50,775 bases of DNA from positions 1 through 50,775 of the forward strand of contig JABEVE010000087.1 of assembly GCA_013044035.1 (NCBI GenBank), in the 5' to 3' direction. Source of the DNA: Burkholderiales bacterium (lineage in GTDB: Bacteria; Pseudomonadota; Gammaproteobacteria; Burkholderiales; Burkholderiaceae_C). Position numbers and translations under genes: made by a program. Of this stretch, positions 8,240 through 15,983 are shown piece after piece (within the stretch, counting starts at the first letter, position 1; every line of letters starts with the position of its first letter). The notes under the pieces were generated by a model. The model made no database searches. It was not told the DNA's origin and saw only the letters and a program-made list of their open reading frames with translations.

Positions 8240-9217
8240 ATGAAGATGAAAGAACTGATGTGCGCCAGCATTCTGGGGCTGGTCATGGCTGCAGCACAAG
8301 GCGCCATGGCCATGGATGTACCTGGCCCCCTGGTGACGCCGCAGTGGCTCAAGGCGCATCTGAACGATGTGACGGTGGTCGACATTCGTGGTGGTGGCAG
8401 CATGAAGGCGTTCGACGAAAAGCCGGTGATCGCCAACCACATGGTGAAGAAGAGCGGTGGCCACATTGCCGGTGCGGTGCTGGTCAACTTCAACGACATT
8501 CGTGAGACCCGCACGGTCGATGGCGTCAAGCTCAAGGCCATGATGCCCACCGCCGAGTACTTCACCAAGGTGATGGACGACGCCGGCGTGAACAGCGGCA
8601 AGCCCATCATCATCGTGCCCACGGGCAATGCCGTGTTCGCAATGGATCGTGGCACACGCCTGTATTTCCAGATGCGCTATTTCGGCGTACCGCACGACCA
8701 GATCGCCGTCCTCAACGGTGGCACCAACGCCTGGCTGAACGCCGGTTATCCGGTGAGTACCAAGCCCGCGTCCGCCGTCAAGGGCGACTGGAAAGCCGCC
8801 GGTGAAGACAAGGCCCTGCTGGCCACGACGCAGGAGGTCAAGATCGGGCTGCAGAACGGTTCGGAGCAATACATCGACGCCCGCCCGACTGCGCAATTCC
8901 TCGGCATCGCCAAGAAGCCGATCAACAAGACCGCCGGCCACCTAGCTGGCGCGAAATCGTTCCCGATCGATGCCATCGTGAAAGACGACCATGGGGCCGC
9001 TGTGTTCATGAGCGCCGCGGACTACAAGAAAATTTTCCACGACACCAACATCAGCGACAACGCGCCCACCACCACCTACTGCAACACCGGTCATTTGGCT
9101 TCAGGCGCCTGGTTCGTGGTGCATGAGATCATGGGCAACAAGAACTCCAAGCTCTACGCGGGTTCGATGAACGAGTGGACCAATCTGGGCAACCCCACAG
9201 TCGGCCTGCCAGGCTGA
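8240..9217 (+). CDS. secreted two-domain rhodanese (sulfurtransferase)
   Basis: A 325-residue protein with a Sec signal peptide (residues 1-24, ending QGAMA), so it acts in the periplasm. Two rhodanese domains follow. The first lacks a catalytic Cys (the loop reads VPTGNAVF). The second has the active loop CNTGHLAS with Cys281. This inactive-active pairing is normal for thiosulfate or 3-mercaptopyruvate sulfurtransferases, which move a sulfane sulfur through a Cys persulfide. The loop does not match the classic CRKGVT or CGSGVT, so the donor is uncertain. AGGAGGAG upstream fixes the start. It stands alone, followed by a terminator; the exported location suggests a role in inorganic sulfur metabolism. 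Confidence 0.88.
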   Translation: MKMKELMCASILGLVMAAAQGAMAMDVPGPLVTPQWLKAHLNDVTVVDIRGGGSMKAFDEKPVIANHMVKKSGGHIAGAVLVNFNDIRETRTVDGVKLKAMMPTAEYFTKVMDDAGVNSGKPIIIVPTGNAVFAMDRGTRLYFQMRYFGVPHDQIAVLNGGTNAWLNAGYPVSTKPASAVKGDWKAAGEDKALLATTQEVKIGLQNGSEQYIDARPTAQFLGIAKKPINKTAGHLAGAKSFPIDAIVKDDHGAAVFMSAADYKKIFHDTNISDNAPTTTYCNTGHLASGAWFVVHEIMGNKNSKLYAGSMNEWTNLGNPTVGLPG

Positions 9218-9225
9218 TCGCCTGC

Positions 9226-9301
9226 ATCGGGCGGGCTTTGCGCCGGCCCGATCCTGATTTCCGAGTGATTGACCTTGACCCCGCCGCGTGCGGGTTTTTT
9301 T
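9226..9301 (+). terminator. terminator after the rhodanese gene
   Basis: Two hairpins follow the stop codon. The first (9226-9252) pairs ATCGGGC with GCCCGAT and an inner GGC/GCC. The second is a canonical intrinsic terminator: CCCGC (9280-9284), a 5-base loop, GCGGG (9290-9294), then seven T residues (9295-9301). Confidence 0.85.
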
Positions 9302-9331
9302 GCAGACTCGGCTGGGCCTATCCAGTGGCAC

Positions 9332-9550
9332 TCAGCCAGCAATGCGGTTCACCAGCACGATCAGCAGCGTGACGATGGCGATGGCCACGATGACGCCGGC
9401 CACCACCACATGCTGCAGTTTCAGCGTGGTGAAGTCACGCTCGCGGTCCTGCCGTCGGCGCAAGCCCACCATGGCGGTGGCCACCGCACCCAGCGCCCGC
9501 AAGGTGCCTCGCAGGAAGACCGTCGATGGCTTGGGTGCCTGGGGTTGCAT
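9332..9550 (-). CDS. DUF2970 small membrane protein
   Basis: A 72-residue protein: a basic N-terminal part (TLRALGAVATAMVGLRRRQD), then FTTLKLQHVVVAGVIVAIAI, which begins a single hydrophobic segment running to residue 68. This matches DUF2970, a family of unknown function common in Burkholderiales. It lies 32 bp after the DAHP synthase gene on the same strand and may be read through from it. The ribosome-binding site is weak. Confidence 0.7.
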   Translation of the reverse strand: MQPQAPKPSTVFLRGTLRALGAVATAMVGLRRRQDRERDFTTLKLQHVVVAGVIVAIAIVTLLIVLVNRIAG

Positions 9551-9582
9551 CGCGCCGGCCTAAATCCCGCGTGTGCACTGAC

Positions 9583-10716
9583 TTATGCTGACTTGCGCTT
9601 GCGCCGCGCTTTCACCCCGGCGGCCAATGTGTCCATGAGTTGCACAGACTCGTCCCACGCCAGGCAACCGTCGGTGATGCTCTGGCCGTAGGTCAGGCTG
9701 CTGGCGGCGTCCTTGCCGGGGGTGAATTTCTGCGCTCCGCCGACCAGATGGCTTTCCGCCATGACACCGAAAATGCAGCGCTCGCCAGCCCCCAGTTGGG
9801 CGGCGATGTTCTGCGCCACGTCGAGCTGGCGTTCGGGTTTTTTGTCGCTGTTGGCGTGCGAGCAATCGATCATCAAGCGGCATTCGACCTTCGCCGCCTC
9901 GAGTTGCTCACAGGCTTCGCGCACACTGGCGGCGTCGTAGTTCGGCGCCTTGCCGCCGCGCAGAATGACATGGGTGTCCTTGTTGCCGCGTGTCTGGACG
10001 ATGGCCACCTGGCCGCTCTTGTGCACCGAAAGAAACGAATGCGGCCGGCGTGCCGCCTGGATGGCGTCGATGGCGATGCGCAGGTTGCCGTCGGTGCCGT
10101 TCTTGAAGCCGATGGGCGCCGACAGCCCGGAGGCCAGTTCGCGGTGCACCTGGCTTTCGGTCGTGCGTGCGCCAATGGCGCCCCAGGAGATGAGGTCGCC
10201 GATGTACTGCGGCGAGATCACGTCGAGAAATTCGCTGCCGGCCGGCACCCCCAGACGGTTGATGTCGATGAGCAGTTCACGCGCCATGCGCAAGCCTTCG
10301 TCGATGCGGAAACTCTGATCGAGGTAGGGGTCGTTGATCAGCCCTTTCCAGCCCACCGTGGTGCGCGGCTTCTCGAAGTACACCCGCATCACCACTTCGA
10401 GCTCGCCGGCGTGGCGACGGCGCTCACGCGCCAGGCGCTCGGCGTACTCACGCGCGGCCTTGGGGTCGTGGATGGAGCAAGGGCCGATGACGAGAAGCAA
10501 ACGGTCGTCGTCTGCCTGCACGATGCGGTGCACCGCCTTGCGCGTGTCCTGAATCAGCCGCTCGACCGGCGTACCGGCAATCGGAAAAAAGCGGATGAGA
10601 TGTTCGGGCGGTGGCAGCGGCATGACGTCCTTGATGCGTTCATCGTCGGTGGCCGAGGTCTTCTCGGACGGAGCGGCGCGCCACTCGGGCATCGGGGCAG
10701 TCGACTTCGGGGGCAT
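9583..10716 (-). CDS. aroG: 3-deoxy-7-phosphoheptulonate (DAHP) synthase, class I
   Basis: A 377-residue enzyme that condenses phosphoenolpyruvate and erythrose 4-phosphate to DAHP, the first step of the shikimate pathway. Class I (AroF/G/H) motifs: IGPCSIHDPKAAREYAERL, MRVYFEKPRTTVGWKGLIND, GFKNGTDGNL, HVILRGGKAPNYD, DCSHANSDKKPERQ and GVMAESHLVGG. The ATG at 10716 has AGGAGAAAG just upstream. An in-frame ATG at 10799 with a weaker AAGGAA would add 28 residues with no family similarity. Upstream lie a terminator with T8 (10823-10855) and a 25-codon ORF with an aromatic run, so attenuation by aromatic tRNA charging is likely. Which amino acid inhibits the enzyme itself cannot be told here. 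Confidence 0.95.
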   Translation of the reverse strand: MPPKSTAPMPEWRAAPSEKTSATDDERIKDVMPLPPPEHLIRFFPIAGTPVERLIQDTRKAVHRIVQADDDRLLLVIGPCSIHDPKAAREYAERLARERRRHAGELEVVMRVYFEKPRTTVGWKGLINDPYLDQSFRIDEGLRMARELLIDINRLGVPAGSEFLDVISPQYIGDLISWGAIGARTTESQVHRELASGLSAPIGFKNGTDGNLRIAIDAIQAARRPHSFLSVHKSGQVAIVQTRGNKDTHVILRGGKAPNYDAASVREACEQLEAAKVECRLMIDCSHANSDKKPERQLDVAQNIAAQLGAGERCIFGVMAESHLVGGAQKFTPGKDAASSLTYGQSITDGCLAWDESVQLMDTLAAGVKARRKRKSA

Positions 10717-10822
10717 GGATCTTTCTCCTGGCTGCGTGGAATGCTTGGGCTGCTGCGTCTGCTGCAGGATGGGGGAATGGAAGCGGTCGTCGAACATGGC
10801 GGGGTTCCTTGCCAGCCCGACG

Positions 10823-10855
10823 AAAAAAAACCGCCGGGTTGAGCCGGCGGTTTTT
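10823..10855 (-). promoter_or_regulatory. attenuator-terminator in the aroG leader
   Basis: On the minus strand a 12-bp stem (AAAAACCGCCGG at 10855-10844 with CCGGCGGTTTTT at 10837-10826), loop CTCAAC, is followed by an unbroken run of eight T residues (10830-10823). It lies between the aromatic leader ORF and aroG, 107 bases before the aroG ATG, so it would stop transcription before the gene. Its left arm CCGCCGGC (10850-10843) can instead pair with GCCGGCGG (10903-10896) inside the leader ORF, which would prevent the terminator. On the plus strand the same hairpin has five T residues. Confidence 0.8.
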
Positions 10856-10870
10856 GGGGATTTGATCGTT

Positions 10871-10948
10871 TCAGGCTGAACGCTGCCCTCTCCCTCCGCC
10901 GGCACGGTGCGAGAACCAGAAATAAAAGTAAAAACCGGAATTGAGCAT
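10871..10948 (-). CDS. aromatic leader peptide of aroG
   Basis: A 25-codon ORF, ATG at 10948 to TGA at 10871. Residues 6-12 read FYFYFWF: four Phe, two Tyr and one Trp in a row, after MLNSG and before SHRAGGG. Such runs are the mark of ribosome-stalling leader peptides of amino-acid biosynthetic operons. The stop codon is 16 bases before the terminator stem upstream of the DAHP synthase gene. Codons 16-18 contain GCCGGCGG, the reverse complement of the terminator's left arm. There is no clear Shine-Dalgarno site (the preceding bases are TTTTTCAAACTGCC), which weakens the call slightly. Only sequence logic supports it. Confidence 0.75.
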   Translation of the reverse strand: MLNSGFYFYFWFSHRAGGGRGQRSA

Positions 10949-10973
10949 GGCAGTTTGAAAAATCAGTGAGTTG

Positions 10974-11003
10974 AGTGTAGTCGCGTTCGCGCCGCGGCCG
11001 CAA
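10974..11003 (-). promoter_or_regulatory. possible promoter of the aroG leader transcript
   Basis: On the minus strand TTGCGG (11003-10998), an 18-base spacer and TACACT (10979-10974) resemble a sigma70 promoter. Transcription would start near 10967, leaving about 18 untranslated bases before the leader ATG. The -35 match is only fair. Confidence 0.4.
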
Positions 11004-11130
11004 GCCAGGCTTGGCTGAATTGCAACGCGGGCTTGGGCGGCATCCCGTGCGGACGCGACCAAGCACCGCCCCCTGGAACGCCGCGAGGTGCGCCGATACC
11101 ATCCACGCACAACAGCAGGAGGGAAACCGG

Positions 11131-11961
11131 ATGAGCCAACTCAAAGAGTTGAAATCGATGAGCGATCTCGGCTTTGACGTGGGTGAAGCGCCCAAGCTGG
11201 ACAAGCGCGACACCGCCATCGACTTGCCCGAATTCAGCGGCAAGAACGGGGTCGAAGCAGAACTCGAACAGCTGCGCGAGGACATTGGCGAACGCCAAGA
11301 CCGCATGTTCACCCGCAAGGATCGAGCGCTGCTGGTGGTGCTGCAGGGCATGGACTCGGCCGGTAAGGACAGCACGACCAAGGCCGTATTCACGGGAGTC
11401 AACCCGCTGGGCATGCGCGCGGCGTCATTCAGCTTTCCGACCGCTCTGGAGCAGCGGCACGACTTTCTGTGGCGGGTGCACGCACAGGTGCCCCCGCGGG
11501 GCTGTATCGGCGTGTTCAACCGCAGTCACTACGAAGATCCGGTGATCAATCTCGTACATGAGCAGATCGACACCCCTGAATTCGATCGGCGCCTGGCGCA
11601 GATTGCCGACTTCGAGCGCATGCTGGCGCAGAACAACACGACCATCATCAAGTGCTTCCTGCATATCGGCCATGAGGAACAGCGCGAGCGCCTGCAGGAG
11701 CGTATCGACAACCCGGCCAAACACTGGAAGTTCGATCCATCCGACCTGTCCGAGCGTCGATGGTGGCGCCGCTATCAGGACACCTATGAGGCCGCCCTGC
11801 AACGCAGCAACGCCCGGCATGCTCCCTGGTTCATCGTCCCGGCAGACCGCAAACCCATCCGCAACCTGCTGGTGGCGCGGCTGGTGGTGCGAGCGCTCCA
11901 GGCCATGGACATCCGCGATCCCGACCCGAAACCGGAGCTCAAGGGCTTGAAGGTGGCGTGA
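11131..11961 (+). CDS. polyphosphate kinase 2 family protein
   Basis: A 276-residue PPK2-fold phosphotransferase, which moves phosphate between polyphosphate and nucleotides. It has a Walker A-like GMDSAGKDS, the lid/Walker B region VFNRSHYEDP and RWWRRYQDTYEAAL, all typical. The single-domain length fits class I or III enzymes rather than the two-domain class II; whether it prefers AMP, ADP or GDP cannot be told. The ATG at 11131 follows AGGAGGG; the open frame reaches further upstream without support. It is divergent from the aroG leader and convergent with tldD. Confidence 0.9.
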   Translation: MSQLKELKSMSDLGFDVGEAPKLDKRDTAIDLPEFSGKNGVEAELEQLREDIGERQDRMFTRKDRALLVVLQGMDSAGKDSTTKAVFTGVNPLGMRAASFSFPTALEQRHDFLWRVHAQVPPRGCIGVFNRSHYEDPVINLVHEQIDTPEFDRRLAQIADFERMLAQNNTTIIKCFLHIGHEEQRERLQERIDNPAKHWKFDPSDLSERRWWRRYQDTYEAALQRSNARHAPWFIVPADRKPIRNLLVARLVVRALQAMDIRDPDPKPELKGLKVA

Positions 11962-12033
11962 AGTCCGGGGCACGCGGCGTGCGTGGGACCAGCCATGCTG
12001 CACATCACATGCCGCAGCCTTGGCGGCGAGCAA

Positions 12034-13500
12034 TCAGCCGGTGCCGCCCACGGTCATGCCGTCGATGCGCAGCGTGGGCTGGCCAACGCCGACGGGCACG
12101 CTCTGGCCTTCCTTGCCACAGGTGCCGACGCCCGGGTCGAGTCGCATGTCGGAACCGATGAGACTGACGCGGGTAAGCGCATCGGGGCCGTTGCCGATCA
12201 GCGTCGCCCCCTTGACCGGGTATTGCAGCTTGCCGTTTTCCACCCACCAGGCTTCGCTGGCAGAAAAGACGAACTTGCCACTGGTGATGTCGACCTGACC
12301 ACCGCCGAAGTTCACCGCGTAGAGGCCACGGTCGAGGCTGGCCACGATCTCCTCGGGTGACTTGTCGCCGGCCAGCATGTAGGTGTTGGTCATGCGCGGC
12401 ATGGGCACATGGGCATAGCTCTCGCGCCGCGCATTGCCGGTGGGCTGACGCTTCATCAAGCGGGCGTTGAGGCTGTCTTGCATGTAGTTGACCAACATAC
12501 CGTCCTCGATCAGGACGGTGCGCTGGGTCGGATGGCCTTCATCGTCCATGTTCAGCGAGCCGCGGCGGTTGTCGAGAGTGCCGTCGTCCAGAACCGTCAC
12601 ACCCTTGGCCGCAACTTGCTTGCCGAGCTGGCCGGCGAAAGCGCTGGACCCCTTGCGGTTGAAATCACCTTCCAACCCGTGGCCGATGGCCTCGTGCAGC
12701 AAGATGCCAGGCCAGCCGCTGCCCAGCACGACGGTCATCTCGCCGGCTGGGGCCGGGCGCGATTCGAGGTTCAGCAGCGCCTGGCGCACGGCTTCGTCGA
12801 CATGCTCCTGGACCTTGGCCTCGGTGAATTCACTGAGCGGAAAACGTCCGCCACCCCCAGCCGAGCCGGTTTCGCGCCGGCCATTCTGCTCGGCGATGAC
12901 CGAAAGGCTGAAACGCACCAGCGGGCGCACGTCGGCGGCCAGCATGCCATCCGAGCGCAGCACCATGACCACGTCGTACTCACCGGACAGGCTGGCCATG
13001 ACCTGCGCCACGCGCGGGTCCTTGGCGCGAGCCATGGCGTCGGCGCGCTGGAGCAGGGCCACCTTGGCGGCGGAATCGAGCGAAGACAGCGGGTCGACGG
13101 CGCCGTACAGCGACCGCCCTCCCGTTGCCGGACGCGCCGCGCCGCCAAGCTTGACATGGCCGCGGCCCTGGCGGGCGATGGCACGCACGGTGACTGCGGC
13201 CTCCATCAGTCGCGCTTCTGAAATGTCATCCGAATAGGCGAAGGCGGTTTTATCGCCCTCCACGGCACGAATGCCGAAACCCTGTTCGATGCCGAAGCTG
13301 CCGCTCTTGACCAAGCCTTCTTCCAGACTCCAACCCTCCGAGCGGGTGTATTGCAGATAGATGTCGGCGTAGTCGAGCTTGTGCTCGAACGCACGCGCCA
13401 AGGCGCGCTGCAGGCTGAATTCATCGATGCCGTAGGGAGTCAGCAGCAGGCGGCGTGCTTCGTCGAGGCGCAAGAGGGTGGGTTCGGTCAAGGTATTCAT
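12034..13500 (-). CDS. tldD: metalloprotease TldD
   Basis: A 488-residue TldD, the catalytic partner of TldE/PmbA in a cytoplasmic protease known for degrading CcdA antitoxin and trimming microcin B17 precursor. The metal site HEAIGHGLEGD is at residues 269-279 (HExxxH at 269-274). The C-terminal part has DPGVGTCGKEGQSVPVG, typical of the family. No tldE/pmbA is in the window; the partner is usually encoded elsewhere. It follows moaC by 130 bp, a spacer that holds a short tandem repeat. Confidence 0.95.
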   Translation of the reverse strand: MNTLTEPTLLRLDEARRLLLTPYGIDEFSLQRALARAFEHKLDYADIYLQYTRSEGWSLEEGLVKSGSFGIEQGFGIRAVEGDKTAFAYSDDISEARLMEAAVTVRAIARQGRGHVKLGGAARPATGGRSLYGAVDPLSSLDSAAKVALLQRADAMARAKDPRVAQVMASLSGEYDVVMVLRSDGMLAADVRPLVRFSLSVIAEQNGRRETGSAGGGGRFPLSEFTEAKVQEHVDEAVRQALLNLESRPAPAGEMTVVLGSGWPGILLHEAIGHGLEGDFNRKGSSAFAGQLGKQVAAKGVTVLDDGTLDNRRGSLNMDDEGHPTQRTVLIEDGMLVNYMQDSLNARLMKRQPTGNARRESYAHVPMPRMTNTYMLAGDKSPEEIVASLDRGLYAVNFGGGQVDITSGKFVFSASEAWWVENGKLQYPVKGATLIGNGPDALTRVSLIGSDMRLDPGVGTCGKEGQSVPVGVGQPTLRIDGMTVGGTG

Positions 13501-13542
13501 GAGTCTGATTGTAGGAAGCCGCGCTTGCCCTCGCGGGGCCTA

Positions 13543-13574
13543 TGGGCAGCCTGGGCAGCCTGGGCAGCCTGGGC
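13543..13574. repeat. 9-bp tandem repeat
   Basis: Three exact copies of TGGGCAGCC (13543-13569) and a partial fourth (to 13574) lie in the tldD-moaC spacer, about 43 bases upstream of the tldD ATG. Copy number could vary by slippage; no function is evident. Confidence 0.9.
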
Positions 13575-13630
13575 GGGGTGTGTCGGGGCGGTGACTGCGG
13601 CGCTGAGCGCCCCTCACTGCGCCGTCGACT

Positions 13631-14137
13631 TCAGCCATGGGCCGCATCCGCCTGCCAATGTCCGCTTTTGCCGCCCTGCTTTTCCAGCAGGCGCACGTCG
13701 GTCATCACCATGCCGCGATCGGCGGCCTTGCACATGTCGTAGATGGTGAGCAGGCCGATCTGCACGGCGGTGAGGGCTTCCATCTCGACGCCGGTGCGGC
13801 CGCAGGTTTCGGCACGGGCATGGCAATGCACGGCACTGCTGACAAGGTCCACCTCGAACTCGACTGTCACCCGTGTGAGCGCGATGGGATGGCACAAAGG
13901 GATGAGGTCGGCCGTGCGCTTGGACGCCAGGATGGCGGCGATGCGCGCCACGCCCAGCACGTCGCCCTTTTTCGCGTTGCCGGACTGAATCAGTGCCAGC
14001 GTGGCGGGCAGCATGCGAATGCTGCCGCGGGCCACGGCCATGCGCGCGGTTTCGGCCTTGGCGCTGATGTCCACCATATGCGCCTGGCCGGCGGCGTCGA
14101 AATGGGTGAGGGGCGAAGACATGGGGCTGGATGACAT
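13631..14137 (-). CDS. moaC: cyclic pyranopterin monophosphate synthase MoaC
   Basis: A 168-residue MoaC, which with MoaA turns GTP into cyclic pyranopterin monophosphate for molybdenum cofactor. Signatures: [48 protein letters not shown] and CKAADRGM. Two in-frame ATGs (14137 and 14122) are possible; neither has a good ribosome-binding site, and the first is only 23 bases past the pyrF stop, which suggests coupling. No other moa gene is nearby. A molybdopterin enzyme encoded at 29571-31670 would need this cofactor. Confidence 0.93.
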   Translation of the reverse strand: MSSSPMSSPLTHFDAAGQAHMVDISAKAETARMAVARGSIRMLPATLALIQSGNAKKGDVLGVARIAAILASKRTADLIPLCHPIALTRVTVEFEVDLVSSAVHCHARAETCGRTGVEMEALTAVQIGLLTIYDMCKAADRGMVMTDVRLLEKQGGKSGHWQADAAHG

Positions 14138-14160
14138 GGCGTGGAACAAGGTCGGGGCGC

Positions 14161-14985
14161 TCAGCCGGGAACGGCGGCGATGGCGGCGCGCAACTGCAGG
14201 GCCTCGGCGCGCGCGGCCTTGGCAAAGTCTGCGCCACTGCCGGCATAGAGCACGCTGCGCGAGGCGTTGATGAGATAACGATGGCGTGCGGCGTGCACGG
14301 TGGCGAGCACATCGCCGCCCTGGGCACCGATGCCGGGGATGAGCAGCGGCGCGTCGGGCGCGATGGCGCGGATGCGGGCGATGTCGCCGGGCCGAGTTGC
14401 GCCCGTCACCAGTCCGATCTGGCCGCTGCGGTTCCACGGCCCAGTGGCCAGGCGTGCAACGCGCTCGAACAGTTGTTCGGACTGTCCCGAGGCATCGGCT
14501 GCGATTTGCAGCGCTTGCAGGTCTTCGCCGCCAGGGTTGGATGTGCGGCAGAGCACGAACAGGCCGCGCTCAGGATAGTGATCGATGTAGGGGCCGAGCG
14601 AGTCCGCGCCCATCAACGGGGAAACCGTGAGCGCGTCGGCGCCGAAACGCTCAAATGCTTCGCGGGCGTATTGCCGCGCGGTGGAGCCGATGTCGCCGCG
14701 CTTGGCGTCCAGGATCACCGGCACGCCGGGGGCGCTGCGATGGATGTGGACGATGAGTTTTTCGAGTTGTGCCTCGGCCCCGACGGCGGCGAAATGGGCG
14801 ATCTGCGGCTTGTAGGCGCAGACCAGATCGGCCGTGGCGTCGACGATGGCGGCGCAGAAGTCGAACAGCCGCGTGGTGTCGTGTGTCCACGGCGCGGGCA
14901 GACGCTCCGGCTCCGGGTCCAGGCCCACGCACAGACTGCTTGCGTTGCGCTTGCTGGCGGCTTGCCATTGGTCGATGAATGTCAT
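14161..14985 (-). CDS. pyrF: orotidine 5'-phosphate decarboxylase PyrF (type 2)
   Basis: A 274-residue OMP decarboxylase, last step of UMP synthesis. The catalytic stretch [17 protein letters not shown] and the length place it in the long type 2 subfamily, not the short E. coli type. The N-terminal substrate region is [12 protein letters not shown]. It sits 9 bases after the udg stop and 23 bases before moaC, within the run tsaB-rimI-udg-pyrF-moaC. Confidence 0.95.
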   Translation of the reverse strand: MTFIDQWQAASKRNASSLCVGLDPEPERLPAPWTHDTTRLFDFCAAIVDATADLVCAYKPQIAHFAAVGAEAQLEKLIVHIHRSAPGVPVILDAKRGDIGSTARQYAREAFERFGADALTVSPLMGADSLGPYIDHYPERGLFVLCRTSNPGGEDLQALQIAADASGQSEQLFERVARLATGPWNRSGQIGLVTGATRPGDIARIRAIAPDAPLLIPGIGAQGGDVLATVHAARHRYLINASRSVLYAGSGADFAKAARAEALQLRAAIAAVPG

Positions 14986-14994
14986 GCGGGCATT

Positions 14995-15972
14995 CTAGGA
15001 AGCCGACCGATTGCCGGCTTGCAGCGCGACCGCAAGCTGATCCTGGGCGAAACACAGGTCGGCCCAGGCCCGGGCCTTGTCCTGCGGTGTGCGCAGCAAA
15101 TACGCAGGGTGATAGCTCACCACCACGGGAATGCCCCGGTACTGAAACACGCGCTGGCGCAAGCGGCCGATGGGCTCGGTGCTGCCGGTGAGTTGCTGCG
15201 CGGCAAAACGCCCCAGCGCCAGCAGCAGGCGTGGGCGTACGAGGGCAATCTGGCGTTCCAGAATGGGTTCGCATTGCGTGATTTCGTCCACCTCGGGATT
15301 GCGGTTCCCCGGTGGACGGCACTTGATGACATTGGCGATGTACACGGTGTGCGCCGGGTCGTCGCCGCTGCGCGCCAGGCCCACGGCACGCAGCATGTTG
15401 TCGAGCAGCTTGCCGGCAGCGCCGACAAAGGGCTCGCCCTGGCGGTCTTCCTCGGCACCGGGCGCCTCGCCCACCACCATCACCTGCCCCTGGGCATGGC
15501 CGACGCCGAACACGGCTTGGTGGCGCAGGCCGCCGAGCTTGCAGGCGCGGCAATCGCGGGTGAAGGCGGCGAGGCCAGCCGCATCCAGCGTGGCGATGTG
15601 CTGCAGTCGGGCTGGCGCAGCCAGCGGCCGCACCGCCAAGGCTGGCACGGCGACCTCCGAGCTTGCGGCGCGGAACGCGGCCGGGGGCGGCGCAGCGGTC
15701 TCCCCGCCGTGGTGCAAGCCATGCGCTGGTCTGGACGCCAGGCGCTGTCCGCCGCTCGGCTGCCGGCGCGAGGCTCCAGGCTGTTCGAGCCCCTGTGCAA
15801 CGCCGGTCTCGGCCGGCAGCGTGGCCCCGTCGCCAGCCCGCTCTCCCGGCATGCGCGGCTGCAGCGCTGCGAGTTCTGCCGTGCTCAGGACGCTGCGGCG
15901 CACGTAGGCTGCAGGCAGGCCCAGCGCTTGCAGCATGGCGCGACGATCGGCCTCAAGCCAGGGATGCGGCAA
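14995..15972 (-). CDS. uracil-DNA glycosylase, family 4 (UdgA-like)
   Basis: A 325-residue glycosylase that removes uracil from DNA. The catalytic domain is the C-terminal two thirds: CRACKLG (first Fe-S cysteines), VVGEAPGAEEDRQGEPFVG, NVIKCRPPGNRNP (third Cys) and SYHPAYLLR. These are the marks of family 4 enzymes with a 4Fe-4S cluster. An Ala/Pro-rich segment separates it from a short N-terminal motif (WLEADRRAMLQALG). The start is uncertain: a TTG at 15972 follows GAGGGAG and begins right after the rimI stop, while an ATG at 16038 with AAGGAAG would overlap rimI by 55 bases. I prefer TTG because similar proteins begin near that point. Confidence 0.85.
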   Translation of the reverse strand: MPHPWLEADRRAMLQALGLPAAYVRRSVLSTAELAALQPRMPGERAGDGATLPAETGVAQGLEQPGASRRQPSGGQRLASRPAHGLHHGGETAAPPPAAFRAASSEVAVPALAVRPLAAPARLQHIATLDAAGLAAFTRDCRACKLGGLRHQAVFGVGHAQGQVMVVGEAPGAEEDRQGEPFVGAAGKLLDNMLRAVGLARSGDDPAHTVYIANVIKCRPPGNRNPEVDEITQCEPILERQIALVRPRLLLALGRFAAQQLTGSTEPIGRLRQRVFQYRGIPVVVSYHPAYLLRTPQDKARAWADLCFAQDQLAVALQAGNRSAS

Positions 15973-15983
15973 AACGCGCTCCC

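Noticed and set aside
10717-10905. Longer DAHP synthase with 63 extra N-terminal residues
   Set aside because: The extension covers the terminator and the end of the leader ORF, has no similarity to the enzyme, and a good AGGAG serves the ATG at 10716.
13543-13574. CRISPR-like array
   Set aside because: The 9-bp units are directly adjacent with no spacers; it is a simple tandem repeat.
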